DNA of 64,000 bases from Lignipirellula cremea. Its GTDB lineage: Bacteria; Planctomycetota; Planctomycetia; Pirellulales; Pirellulaceae. The notes under the pieces were generated by a model, which did not search any database, was not told where the DNA came from, and saw nothing but the letters and a program-made list of their open reading frames with translations. This document shows, one piece after another, positions 1 to 10,475 of the stretch (positions are counted from its first letter, which is position 1; every line of letters starts with the position of its first letter). The stretch lies in the NCBI RefSeq assembly GCF_007751035.1, contig NZ_CP036433.1:4569001-4633000 (forward strand), read 5' to 3'. A program made the position numbers and the translations under genes.

Positions 1-1887
1 CAGCGGCTGGCGGGGCGTGGGCGGCTGCGGCTGGAAGAACGCCAGCGCCCTTTGCACGACCGTTTCGTCGTCGGCAGCGAAGAGCAATCGGGTCGGCAGC
101 AGCGGGGAGCCTTCGCTGTCGCGGCGGGCCACAATGTAGGTCAGGTCGCGCTGCGATCCGGCCAGCACGCTCACGGCGTAGGCGTCGCGGGCGTACCTCC
201 GCAGGTTGTCGTCGAGGCCCAGTTCACTGCGCAGCGTATTGGGCAGGAACAGGTCGCCGGCGACGGAGCGGGGGACGAACGGCTCATTAAAACTGGTGAC
301 GATCAGGGCCGGCGCGTCGTCGAGCGGCAGGTCGAGCCAGCCGACGATCTCGATGGCGGCCGAGTCGTTCGGTTCCGCCAGCCGTTCGCCGCTGAGCTCG
401 CTCAGCGTGAGGCGGATCGCTTCCGCCGCCGTCATCGAAGGGGCCAGCGAGGCCGGCATGTTCTGGTGGTCCAGCAGGGAGCGATGAATCCGCTCGCACG
501 ATAGCAGCGTCCAGCGATCGGCCGGCACGCTGCGGTCAAACTCCCGTCCCTCGTAGATGCGGAGCAGCAGATGGGTCAGCGGGGCCGTCCATTGATCAAG
601 CCGTCGGACGCGCTCTTCCTCGTCGCCGCGCAGCTCCTGGGTCGCTTCCTGCAGCAGGCTGTAGACGGCCTGGATTCGCTCGTGTGCGGCTTCTTCCCCC
701 AGCCAGGCGTCGCCCAGGCGGAGCGGCAGATGCTCGTTGAAATAGTCATCGACGGCCGGCAGCCAGTCGGGCGTTTCTTCCTCGGCGCCTTGCCGGTCGA
801 TCCAGGCCGAAACATCGGGATGCCGCACGAGCGCGGCAAAATCGGCGAACCGCTCCCGTTCCAGAAAGTCGCCAACCGCCGCCAGCAGTCGATACGGGCC
901 GAGCTCCGCCAGCGGCCGACCGGGACCAAAGCGGACCGGCAGGCCGTACTGTTCAAACTGGCTTTCCAGCCGCTGCACCAGGGCCGTATCAGGGGCGCCG
1001 ATGGTGATCTCTTCCGCCGCATAGCGGCCTTCCCAGCTGGCGATGCGGTGGACGGTTTGTTCCACCTGCGACGCGGCGTTCTCCGCCAGCAGCACCTGGT
1101 CCGTGCGGATCGGCAGGTGCGGCGTCTCCCAGGCGGTCGGCTCGAGGCAGCCGAACTCGTCGAAGCGATCGGCCCAGGCCTCCCAGGCATAGACCAGCGT
1201 CGTGACCTGGTCGGCGACCTGTTCCAGCATCTGTTTCATGGCCCGGTTCATGTCGGCCACCGCCAGCAGGACGATGCGTCGATCGGTCGTGCACTCCTTG
1301 TCGCGGATTGCCTGGAGTCGGGCGGACTGGGCGTCCCAGACTTCTTCGGCGTCGAGCAGACGGTGATAGCGCTGCTGGGCCTGATGCAGAGCCTGCCAGC
1401 GGGCCGCTTCGGCCGGGCTTTCCTGTTCCAGCGTCTGGGCGACATCGGCAAAGTCCAGGCCGTCGGCGGCAAGGTCGACATGCTGCCGGCGAATCAGCTC
1501 GCCCAGGTCCCGCCAGCGGGCAAGGTCGCGTTCTTCCGGCGGTTCGGGAATCAGCGGCCGGAGTGCGTCGCGGTCCATCATCCGCAAGGATTTCGCCCAG
1601 GCGAACTGCTGGACCAGCTCGCCTGCCAGCGGCAAGCGGGGGTGATACAGCCGCTCTGGCAGCGAGCCGATCGTATCGATCTCTGGCGGCAGCAGCCGCA
1701 GGTGCTGATCCTCGGCCGATTGAATCAGCAATTCAATCAGCCGACGACCGGCCCGGGCGCTGGGGGTGATGACGATCACGCCGCTCAGGTCGATGAGTTC
1801 GTTCTTTAGAAATTGACGGGTGAGGTACGTCGCGGCCGCATGCAAAGCGGGACGATCGAGCTCAAGAAAAACACGCTGGATAGGCAT
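1..1887 (-). CDS. PD-(D/E)XK nuclease family / AddB-like helicase-nuclease subunit (partial, C-terminus beyond left edge)
   Basis: An uninterrupted minus-strand frame runs from an ATG at 1887 to the left edge (629 codons) with no stop. The ATG is preceded by a strong ribosome site (AAGGAGG). The N-terminus (MPIQRVFLELDRPALHAA, then ITPSARAGRRLIELL) and the rest of the frame resemble UvrD-fold AddB-like proteins that lack a true Walker A motif and carry a PD-(D/E)XK nuclease at the C-terminus. That nuclease end is not in the window, so the family call rests on the helicase-like part, including segments such as ALIVTSFNEPFVP and RRYARDAYAVSVLAGS. Known members act in double-strand-break end resection. 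The longest plus-strand frame over the region (571-1809) has no recognisable protein character. An AddA partner would be expected beyond the left edge. Confidence 0.75.
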   Translation of the reverse strand, partial: MPIQRVFLELDRPALHAAATYLTRQFLKNELIDLSGVIVITPSARAGRRLIELLIQSAEDQHLRLLPPEIDTIGSLPERLYHPRLPLAGELVQQFAWAKSLRMMDRDALRPLIPEPPEERDLARWRDLGELIRRQHVDLAADGLDFADVAQTLEQESPAEAARWQALHQAQQRYHRLLDAEEVWDAQSARLQAIRDKECTTDRRIVLLAVADMNRAMKQMLEQVADQVTTLVYAWEAWADRFDEFGCLEPTAWETPHLPIRTDQVLLAENAASQVEQTVHRIASWEGRYAAEEITIGAPDTALVQRLESQFEQYGLPVRFGPGRPLAELGPYRLLAAVGDFLERERFADFAALVRHPDVSAWIDRQGAEEETPDWLPAVDDYFNEHLPLRLGDAWLGEEAAHERIQAVYSLLQEATQELRGDEEERVRRLDQWTAPLTHLLLRIYEGREFDRSVPADRWTLLSCERIHRSLLDHQNMPASLAPSMTAAEAIRLTLSELSGERLAEPNDSAAIEIVGWLDLPLDDAPALIVTSFNEPFVPRSVAGDLFLPNTLRSELGLDDNLRRYARDAYAVSVLAGSQRDLTYIVARRDSEGSPLLPTRLLFAADDETVVQRALAFFQPQPPTPRQPL

Positions 1888-2212
1888 TGTCGGCTGCTCC
1901 TCCTTATTTACCCCATTATCGCCGACTGAGTGACACCTTTGGTCTCTGCCCCCAGCGAATGGGGGCGATTTTAACAACTTTCGGCCACTGCCGCGGGCGT
2001 AAGCTCTGCGTGACAGCGACGTTTTTCGCTGCGGCGGGTTTTCGTCGGTCGGCGGCACGCCAGTTGCTTGAAAGTGATTGCGACCTGTTGATGATTCTGC
2101 GATCGCATGGCGATCCACGCAGCGTGATCGAATTTGTAGAATAGGGCCCAGTGGCGGGTGCCACGTCCGCCGCCTGGCAAGAGAACGCGACGACTCGCAC
2201 GGAGAGAGAACG
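1888..2212. other. Intergenic region between divergent genes
   Basis: This 325 bp spacer separates the AddB-like gene (leftward) from the alpha/beta hydrolase (rightward), so it should hold promoters for both. The only clear signal seen is the AAGGAGG ribosome site for the leftward gene just right of 1887. No convincing small gene or RNA was recognised. Confidence 0.5.
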
Positions 2213-3001
2213 ATGAAAAAGGTCGCATTGGCGGACACCGCCTTGCATCTGCACGACGAAGGAACCGGGCCTGTGTTGCTACTGGTGCATGGTTTTCCGC
2301 TGGACCATTCCATGTGGCGGGAGCAGATCGCCGCTTTTCGCCATTCCCACCGGGTGCTGGCTCCCGATTTGCGCGGGTTCGGCCAGAATGAGGCGGCGGA
2401 AGGGACGGTCACGATGGAGCAGTTCGCCGACGATCTGGCTGGCCTGCTCGATGCACTGGGGATTACCGAGAAGATCACTTTTTGCGGGCTATCGATGGGC
2501 GGCTATATCGCCTGGCAATTCTGGCAGCGACATAGCGAGCGTCTGGAGCGGCTCATTCTGTGCGATACGCGGGCAGCGGCCGACGGCGACGCAATGCGAG
2601 ACCAGCGGGCTAAAACGGCGGACCGCGCGCGAAAGCACGGCATGGAAGCGATGGCCCGGGTGATGGCGCAGAATCTGTTCGCCAAGGCGAACGTCGAAAA
2701 CAGGCCGGCGCTAGTGGAAGAGATCCGGGCCGTCATCGCCGGCTCCGCTCCGTCTTCAGTCGCAGCCGCCCTGCATGGGATGGCGGCACGGGAGGAGATG
2801 ACCTCGCGCCTGCCAGGCATCTCGAAGCCGACGCTCGTGCTTTGCGGCGAACACGACGAAATCACGCCGGCCGCAGAAATGAAAAAGTTCGCGCAACAAA
2901 TGCCGCACGCCGAGTATCGTCAGATTCCTGACGCCGGCCACTTGTCGCCTTTGGAAAACCCCAACGCCGTCAACGCCGCCATGCAGGCGTTTCTGGTTTG
3001 A
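2213..3001 (+). CDS. alpha/beta fold hydrolase
   Basis: A 262-residue cytosolic hydrolase of the alpha/beta family. An HGFPLDHS oxyanion segment lies at residues 26-33. The nucleophile elbow GLSMGG puts the catalytic serine at 94, the acid is Asp215 in CGEHDEITP, and the histidine is His243 in DAGHLSPLENP. All triad members are present and the length is normal, so it should be active. The closest groups are 3-oxoadipate enol-lactonase-like and general esterases; the substrate cannot be told from sequence. The ATG at 2213 follows a purine-rich GGAGAGAG stretch. An upstream in-frame extension to 2078 has no protein-like character and is not used. There is no operon partner on this strand. Confidence 0.85.
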   Translation: MKKVALADTALHLHDEGTGPVLLLVHGFPLDHSMWREQIAAFRHSHRVLAPDLRGFGQNEAAEGTVTMEQFADDLAGLLDALGITEKITFCGLSMGGYIAWQFWQRHSERLERLILCDTRAAADGDAMRDQRAKTADRARKHGMEAMARVMAQNLFAKANVENRPALVEEIRAVIAGSAPSSVAAALHGMAAREEMTSRLPGISKPTLVLCGEHDEITPAAEMKKFAQQMPHAEYRQIPDAGHLSPLENPNAVNAAMQAFLV

Positions 3002-3104
3002 GTCAGGGGGAGACAAGTCAGTCGTCTTTCTGCGTCTGATTTCTCGCAGAACGACGAATCACAAGACGACGCTCTACGTCTGGCGGAGGGCCAGGCGGCA
3101 GGTG

Positions 3105-3290
3105 TTATTCGGCTTCGACGGCGGCCGGTTCTTCGGGGCCGGCGCCGCCGGGACGCAAGGATTCGTCCATGCTCAGCACGTAGACGGCCATGCTGACGAG
3201 GATGAGCAATACGACCGCCCAAAGGCGCCAGTCTTTGTGCGGTTTGCGGGCGGGCGGGTGTTGATGATGTTGATGCTTTTTGTCCGACAT
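3105..3290 (-). CDS. small single-pass membrane protein
   Basis: A 61-residue protein with a basic, histidine-rich N-terminus (MSDKKHQHHQHPPARKPHKD), one hydrophobic helix at about residues 21-40, and an acidic Pro/Ala/Glu-rich tail. The positive N-terminal side suggests the N-terminus is cytoplasmic. It lies downstream of the ABC permease gene on the same strand, after a 118 bp gap, so co-transcription is possible but not shown. No family or function is recognised. The ribosome site is weak. The clear helix and polar ends make it more likely real than chance. Confidence 0.55.
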   Translation of the reverse strand: MSDKKHQHHQHPPARKPHKDWRLWAVVLLILVSMAVYVLSMDESLRPGGAGPEEPAAVEAE

Positions 3291-3408
3291 GCGGGAATTC
3301 CAAAAAAGTCCGCCCAGCGGGAAACAATGGGGGAGGGTGTTAGAAAAAGTGGTACGCGTAAATCATAGCACCGGCTTCCCGGGCGCGAATCCGTAACTGG
3401 CGCGAAGT

Positions 3409-4839
3409 TTACTCTTGCCCGCGGGTGCGCAGCCGGTCGATGGTGGCGGCGCCAATAATGACGACGCCCAGCAGGATCCGCTCGGCCTGGTCCTGCAGGC
3501 CCAGCTGATCGCAGCCGCTGTCGATGACGGCCATGATGCCGACGCCGGCGAGCGTGCCGATGACCGAGCCGCGTCCGCCGTTGAGACTGCCGCCGCCGAT
3601 CACCACCGCGGCGATGATCTGCAGTTCCTTCCCCAGACCGTCCATCGGATTGCCGACCTCGGTATAAGAAAACAGGTACACCCCAGCCAGGCCCAGGAAC
3701 AGACCGCTGAGCGCGTAGATGCCGATCTTGTAGCCTGGCACGTTAACGCCGCAGAGCCGGGCGGTCGATTCGTTGGAGCCCAGGGCGAAAATATATCTTC
3801 CAAACACCGTGTAGCGGAGCAATAACGCAACGAGAATCGCCAGCAGGAATAGCAGCCAGACGCCGGCGGGCAGGCCGAGAAACAGGGAGTCGGGGCGGAA
3901 GGAAAGCAGATCCATCAGGCCTGCGGGCCGCTGCTCGGCGGAAGGACGAATTGGCTGGTTCGCCGAAAGCAGATTGCCGAGTCCCACGTACAAGGTCATG
4001 GTGCCCAGCGTGACGATAAACGGCGCCAGTTTCAGGCCGGCGATCAGCACGCCGTTGAGCAGGCCGACGCCCACTCCGGCAAGCACCGCCAGCAGCACAG
4101 CGACCAGCGTCGAGGCCGCCGCATTGGGAATGCCTTCGTTCCATTGCGGATCGTCGCCAGGGCGAAAGTCGGGCTGTTCCAGTCCCGCCAGTTTTTGTTC
4201 GATCAGGCGTTGCCGGTCTTCCCAGCTGCCGGGCTCGGTCTTTTCCCCGGCGGCCATCTTGCCCGGATCGGCGTGCTCCTTCACGGCGGCAAGTTTCGCT
4301 TTCAGAATCTGGATGAGCCGTTCTTTGCTGGCCGCCGCGGGAGCGAGCAGGCGTTCTTCGGCCGCTTGCCAGCGATCACGCTCCGCCTGGCGGCGGTCGC
4401 TGGGCGCGGATTCCAGCCTCTTGGCGGCGGCGCGCAGCCTCGCCTGGGCGGTATCCAGTTCCTGGGCGGCGTCCCGCCAGGCCGTGGAGGCGCGCACAAA
4501 ATTGGAGCCATGCTGCGTCAGAAAGGCGACGTCCTCATGCAGGCCCCAGGCCAGCGTCGTCGCGCACAGCGCGATAGCGGTGCCGGCCGACAGGTCGATC
4601 CCGCCGGAGATGATCACCAGCGTCATCCCCAGGGCGGCCACGGCAATAATGGAGTTATCAACCAGCAGCGTTTTCAGGTTCTTCCCGCTGGCGAAGGTGT
4701 TATCGGAAAACAGGTAGTCGGTCGCCGCGAAAAAAGCGTAGACGCAGAGCAACGCCAGAATCGGCCGCAGCAAGCGCCAGGCGTGGCGCAGCAGTCGTAA
4801 ACCAGTCGAAGCAGCAGGAGGAGTGGGGGCAGTCGCCAT
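3409..4839 (-). CDS. sugar-type ABC transporter permease (RbsC/XylH-like) with a hydrophilic insert
   Basis: A multi-pass inner-membrane permease of the BPD_transp_2 (ribose/xylose) class. The signature GGIDLSAGTAIAL follows the early helices, and the C-terminal half has typical segments (VTLGTMTLYVGLGNL, VIGGGSLNGGRGSVIG). From about 4542 down to 4119 a Glu/Arg/Ala-rich, probably coiled-coil segment of roughly 140 residues sits between two hydrophobic stretches, so the protein (476 residues) is longer than the usual 320-400. The ATG at 4839 begins MATAPTPP before a basic stretch and the first helix. An in-frame ATG at 4950 would add 37 residues; neither start has a clear ribosome site. No ABC ATPase or binding-protein gene lies nearby, so partners must be encoded elsewhere. 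The substrate is unknown. Confidence 0.8.
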   Translation of the reverse strand: MATAPTPPAASTGLRLLRHAWRLLRPILALLCVYAFFAATDYLFSDNTFASGKNLKTLLVDNSIIAVAALGMTLVIISGGIDLSAGTAIALCATTLAWGLHEDVAFLTQHGSNFVRASTAWRDAAQELDTAQARLRAAAKRLESAPSDRRQAERDRWQAAEERLLAPAAASKERLIQILKAKLAAVKEHADPGKMAAGEKTEPGSWEDRQRLIEQKLAGLEQPDFRPGDDPQWNEGIPNAAASTLVAVLLAVLAGVGVGLLNGVLIAGLKLAPFIVTLGTMTLYVGLGNLLSANQPIRPSAEQRPAGLMDLLSFRPDSLFLGLPAGVWLLFLLAILVALLLRYTVFGRYIFALGSNESTARLCGVNVPGYKIGIYALSGLFLGLAGVYLFSYTEVGNPMDGLGKELQIIAAVVIGGGSLNGGRGSVIGTLAGVGIMAVIDSGCDQLGLQDQAERILLGVVIIGAATIDRLRTRGQE

Positions 4840-5156
4840 GGGACCAGGCCGGCAGCGCGAAGGAAGCAGAGAAAAGACAGCCGCGATCCGGGAACCGGAT
4901 CGCACAACGTGGTGGACCAACGAAAGCACCGGCGAAGCAACGCCGTGCATTCGTTCGAAAACCTAACGCTCGCCGAGGCGCGGGTCAAGCGCACCGCCGC
5001 GTATTCTGCAACCGGGATGGCGCCCTGGCCGGAGGCCAGGCGAGTGGTCCGTCACAACAAGGCGTGGGCGTTGATGTAGTGGACCTGGCCACCAGTCCCT
5101 GTCGAGTCGGGGAAGAAAGAAGAACTTGCGGCCAGGTCCACTCCGTGAAGAGGGGG
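4840..5156. other. Intergenic region with inverted repeat
   Basis: About 317 bp between two leftward genes (206 bp if the permease starts at 4950). Its only clear structure is the perfect 13 bp inverted repeat described at 5078-5142. No gene was recognised. Confidence 0.45.
5078..5142. repeat. perfect 13 bp inverted repeat, 39 bp spacer
   Basis: AGTGGACCTGGCC (5078-5090) is exactly reverse-complemented at 5130-5142. It lies 15 bp past the stop codon of the VWA gene (5157) in the direction of that transcript. There is no T-run, so it is not a standard intrinsic terminator. It could be an RNA stem that stabilises the 3' end, or a remnant of a small repeat element. Confidence 0.6.
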
Positions 5157-6857
5157 TTAGCCCAGGATTTCTCGTTTCCGGTTCACGTAGTCCCACACCA
5201 CGTAGCGATCGAGATCACCGCCGGCGGTGAAAAAGACGCGGCCTGTGGTGCTTTCGGCCAGGCGAAAGGCGAAACGGATGTCCTCTTCGCTTTGCGACCA
5301 GCTGGGGACCAGGAACAGGTTGATGGTGATCCCTTCTTTGTGGCAGATCATTCCTTCACGCATGGTCGCCTGTTCGGTGCGTAGGTCGGGCGGATACCGC
5401 AGGAACAGGGTGGAGCCTTCAAAGTGCGCGGTCGGCAGGCCGTCGGTGATCAGAATCACCTGCCGATTTGGCGTGTCCTGGGTGGACAGGAATCGCCGGG
5501 CCGTCTGCAGGGCGTGCTGGATATTGGTGAAGTGGGGATGAATCTGGTACTCGCTGATCTGCTCGTCGCTCATGTCGTAGGCGAAGCGGATCACCGGGTC
5601 GGTGATGGTGACAGGTTTGGGCATCAGCTCGACAATTTTGCCGCGGGGGCACGGTTTGGCGAAGCTGTACATTTCAATAAAGTGCAGGAAGTCGCCGGGG
5701 TACTCGCTGCGAATCAAACCGTCGAGCGCCAGGGCCATCCGCTTGACGTTCATGTACTGGCCGTCGTACCGCATCGAACCGCTCATATCCATGATGACGA
5801 CGGTCGCGCACTTGGGCGAATTGCGCGTGCGATGGATCTCGATATCGTCGGCTTTGAAGCGGATCGGCAGGCCGGGTCCGTCGCGCATCATGGCGTTGAC
5901 GAAGGTCTGGGGGATGTCGATATGGGCAATCGAATCGCCAAACTCATAGGGGCGGGTCTGCTGCATTTCGACGACCCCTTCGCCGACGATCGGCCCCTGA
6001 TGCCGCCCTGTGCGGGAAGCCTGGAGTCCGCTGAAAATGCGGGCCAGCAATTTACTCTGGAATACGCCGTACGCTTTGGGGGTGAGTCGATAGCCGGAGC
6101 CGTCCCGTTCCAGGCCCTGCCTTTCGGCCAGTTCGCGGACGTACTCCTCGACCATCTTTTGCATTTCGGCCAGCTTTTCCATGTCGCCGGGGGCGGCAAA
6201 CTCGTCGAGCATGTCGAAATCAATGATGCCGATTTGCGCCGTTTCCCGCGCCTGTTCCAGCTGCTTGAGCAGCTCGTCGATCTTTTCCAGCTCTTCCTTG
6301 ATGGCCAGCGCCTCGGGCACGGTCATGGAGGTGCGGCCGGTGAACTCGTATTTGGAGGCCAGTTCGTCGACTTCGTACTTGTCGCCCAGTCGCTGGAGCA
6401 GTTGGATCACGGAGCGGGAAAAGTCGGACTGGTCGTCGCCAATGGCGTACCACAGCCGCTCAAAGTCGTAGATTTGTTCTTCTTCAAACGCCCTTTCGAA
6501 CCGCTCTCGCAGTTTTTTGGGCGGTTTCATCGCCTTGCCGGTCCGCTGGTATTCGCGACGGGCTTCCTTCAGCACGGAGTCTGTTTCGTAGGTGCTGAGA
6601 ATCTTTCGCTTCCGCTCTTCGAGCATGGCCATCAGCATGTCGAGGCTGGGACCGAGCCCGGCGATCTGGCTGGGATCCAGCCGCACGGCCCGGGCTAGCT
6701 CTTCCTCGGTCAGCGAACGCATGTCGCCAAATTTCAGCATGTGCTCGAACATTGGCGAAACCGTGTCCGGCGGCGGCTGGGTGGGCGACGGAAAATTTTT
6801 CGGGTCGAATTTCTGATAGGTGTGAATGACGCCGCCAAGACGTTGTGGTTCACGCAT
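5157..6857 (-). CDS. von Willebrand factor A (VWA) domain protein
   Basis: A 566-residue, probably cytosolic protein. Residues 1-300 are highly charged and partly coiled coil (for example [20 protein letters not shown]). The C-terminal third is a VWA domain with a complete metal-site (MIDAS) motif DMSGSM and later conserved segments [12 protein letters not shown] and [14 protein letters not shown] proteins of this type usually act with MoxR-family AAA+ ATPases in metal-insertion or complex-remodelling machines, but no such ATPase is adjacent. The ATG at 6857 gives [19 protein letters not shown]; an in-frame start at 6920 adds 21 residues of poor character. Neither has a strong ribosome site. 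Client and partner are unknown. Confidence 0.8.
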   Translation of the reverse strand: MREPQRLGGVIHTYQKFDPKNFPSPTQPPPDTVSPMFEHMLKFGDMRSLTEEELARAVRLDPSQIAGLGPSLDMLMAMLEERKRKILSTYETDSVLKEARREYQRTGKAMKPPKKLRERFERAFEEEQIYDFERLWYAIGDDQSDFSRSVIQLLQRLGDKYEVDELASKYEFTGRTSMTVPEALAIKEELEKIDELLKQLEQARETAQIGIIDFDMLDEFAAPGDMEKLAEMQKMVEEYVRELAERQGLERDGSGYRLTPKAYGVFQSKLLARIFSGLQASRTGRHQGPIVGEGVVEMQQTRPYEFGDSIAHIDIPQTFVNAMMRDGPGLPIRFKADDIEIHRTRNSPKCATVVIMDMSGSMRYDGQYMNVKRMALALDGLIRSEYPGDFLHFIEMYSFAKPCPRGKIVELMPKPVTITDPVIRFAYDMSDEQISEYQIHPHFTNIQHALQTARRFLSTQDTPNRQVILITDGLPTAHFEGSTLFLRYPPDLRTEQATMREGMICHKEGITINLFLVPSWSQSEEDIRFAFRLAESTTGRVFFTAGGDLDRYVVWDYVNRKREILG

Positions 6858-7145
6858 GAGTTGCTCGCGATCGGACCCGGGGAAGGCGTGAGTATTTGTT
6901 CCATTATGACAGTCTGGCAAGCCGGGGCAAACGCGGCTGGAGGGCAGAACGCCAGGTTGGTGATTGACTTGACCATGGGGGGCCCTGAGAATGGGCCCTT
7001 AGACCCATCACTATTTCTTTCCCAGGCGTTCGCCGCGATCCATCGCGCGTGGCGGTCGTTATCTCCTGATTGTTGGGCAATGCAGACATTGCCAACGGCG
7101 AACAGGAGGGGAATCTCGCTGCAGCCTGAAGTCGAGGAGACCTCC

Positions 7146-8795
<1,650 letters not shown>

Positions 8796-9353
8796 CCGAA
8801 GTTAGCTGGGGATTCGCCTGCAGGCCGTCTGGGACTGCAGGCGGCATCAAAGCATCGGCTAGCCCCGGTTGCGGGGCGAGCCGTTTGCGGGGCTGGCGCC
8901 ACCGCAGCCCTAGTGGTGCGTCAAGTTTCAATTTCAGGTTTGGCCATTTTCGCGCGAGCCGCTGTTCCTTTTAGTTAACCGTGGCTATCGCCAAAACGGC
9001 TAATTGGAAGAACCCGAACTCTTTGCCTTGACGCAGCACTCGTGGTGCGTCAAACCATAAAATCAGGTTTCTCTAAATCAGCCGCCGGGCCCTAGCCCCC
9101 GGTTTTTTGGCAGCACAGCAGCACGGCCGAAATCGCTCACTCTAAGACTGAAGTTTGACGCACCACTAGTGACGAGGCGCTTCCGCCCTACCGGCAGGGC
9201 GGGACAGCGAGTACATTACCGGGAGCATTTCGATGCCTGTAGTGGGGATGGAGAAGCGTCCCGTTCCCGGCAGGTTTCCCTTGTCGTCGCAATCCATGGA
9301 CATGCAGTAGCGGCGGCCGAGGACTGACGTGCCTCTGCTGTCGAGTTGTCGGT
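8796..9353. other. Intergenic region carrying small repeat elements
   Basis: This 558 bp gap between the sulfatase and the SpoIIE-type phosphatase is largely taken up by the pair of inverted-repeat elements at 8910-9169. A GC-rich dyad at 8818-8842 (CTGCAGGC either side of a short loop) could end sulfatase transcription but lacks a T-run. The remaining 184 bp before the phosphatase gene show no clear feature. Confidence 0.5.
8910..9169. mobile_element. two tandem MITE-like elements (about 124 bp each) in CTAG-type target sites
   Basis: The outer ends are CTAG-TGGTGCGTCAA (8910-8924) and TTGACGCACCA-CTAG (9155-9169): 11 bp terminal inverted repeats flanked by CTAG. In the middle, TTGACGCAGCA (9028-9038), CTCG (9039-9042) and TGGTGCGTCAA (9043-9053) form a back-to-back junction. 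This divides the block into element A (8914-9038, 125 bp) and element B (9043-9165, 123 bp). Both share a TCAGGTTT motif shortly after the left end but are otherwise diverged. There is no reading frame, so they would be non-autonomous. Four-base YTAR/CTAG target duplications are known for some IS5 and IS701 group elements; the parent here is unknown. Confidence 0.6.
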
Positions 9354-10439
9354 ATGGCTTTCAAGATCGTTCTGATCCTAGCGATCATTTTCCAGTTTCT
9401 GGCTGCCGGTCTGGCCGCCTGGATCAATACGCGGTATCGCTGGCATTCCGCCTGGATTCTTATTTCCGGCGCCGCCGTGTTGATGGCTGTGCAACTGACT
9501 GCTTCTCTGGCCAGTATCTGGGATTTGCCGCCGGACGAAAGGCTGGATATTCCCACCTGGACCGCTGCTCTGGCGGGGCTGGCGATCTCGATTATGTTCC
9601 TGGGCGGAGTCGCCCTGATTGAACCGTTGTTCAAGGAGATCGCCACGGCCGAGAAACTGCTGAGTCACGAGAACCGTCGTCTGGAAATGGCCGTTCAAGA
9701 GAACGAAGCCGAACTGCACCTCGCCCGCGACATTCAGCGGCAGTTGCATCCCAAGGGCCCGCCCCATGCTCCGGGGCTGGAGATCGCCGGCGACTCGCAT
9801 CCGGCCGAGTACACGTCGGGCGATTACTACGATTACATTGAACTGCCCGACGGCCGGATTGGCGTGGTGGTGGCCGACGTGAGCGGCCACGGCGTGGGAC
9901 CTGCTTTGCTGATGGCGGACACTCGTGCGTATTTACGTGCGCTCTGCCTGACGCGTTCCGACCCGAGCGAAATTCTGACGCTGGCCAACCGTGCGATCGC
10001 CGAAGATGTGGCCGACGGTCGCTTTGTCACGGCCTTGCTGGCCTGTATCGATCCCGTCAGCCTGAAAATGGAATACTCCAGCGCCGGGCATCTGGGCTTT
10101 CTGCTGGATCCCCAGGGGGAACTGCATACGCTCGAATCCCACATGCTGCCGCTGGGCGCCTTGCCCGATGTCGTGGTTGGCAAGTCGGAGCCGATGCTTC
10201 TAACGCCTGGCTCCTTGCTGCTGCTGGCGACCGACGGAGTCTTTGAAACACAGGATCGTCGGCGTCAAATGTTTGGCATCGAGAAGGCGATCGACCTGGT
10301 GCGGGAGCACAAGGAAGAGTCCGCGGAACATATCGTACAGGTGCTGTTCGACGCTGCGCATCACTTTGCAGGCGGCGCTCCGCAAGCCGACGACAACACG
10401 GCCGTCATCATCAAGATTCACGGGAAGTCCGCGACCTAG
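9354..10439 (+). CDS. membrane-anchored SpoIIE/RsbU-type PP2C serine phosphatase
   Basis: A 361-residue protein with three hydrophobic helices in the first ~95 residues, a short coiled-coil linker (LLSHENRRLEMAVQENEAEL), then a SpoIIE-type PP2C domain. The metal-binding aspartates are visible in SGDYYDYIELPDG and VVADVSGHGVGPALLMA, with later ATDGVFETQD and PQADDNTAV. Enzymes of this family remove phosphate from anti-anti-sigma (STAS) proteins in partner-switching pathways. Neither a STAS protein nor an anti-sigma kinase lies next to it. The input is probably sensed through the membrane part, which has no recognisable ligand domain. The ribosome site is weak. Confidence 0.87.
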   Translation: MAFKIVLILAIIFQFLAAGLAAWINTRYRWHSAWILISGAAVLMAVQLTASLASIWDLPPDERLDIPTWTAALAGLAISIMFLGGVALIEPLFKEIATAEKLLSHENRRLEMAVQENEAELHLARDIQRQLHPKGPPHAPGLEIAGDSHPAEYTSGDYYDYIELPDGRIGVVVADVSGHGVGPALLMADTRAYLRALCLTRSDPSEILTLANRAIAEDVADGRFVTALLACIDPVSLKMEYSSAGHLGFLLDPQGELHTLESHMLPLGALPDVVVGKSEPMLLTPGSLLLLATDGVFETQDRRRQMFGIEKAIDLVREHKEESAEHIVQVLFDAAHHFAGGAPQADDNTAVIIKIHGKSAT

Positions 10440-10475
10440 ACCAGTTTGCCGTCAAAGGCGATTCGGGTTGGCGAT

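Noticed and set aside
571-1809. Long plus-strand frame (412 codons) at the left end
   Set aside because: Antisense to the AddB-like gene, which has a strong ribosome site and family character; the plus-strand product has none.
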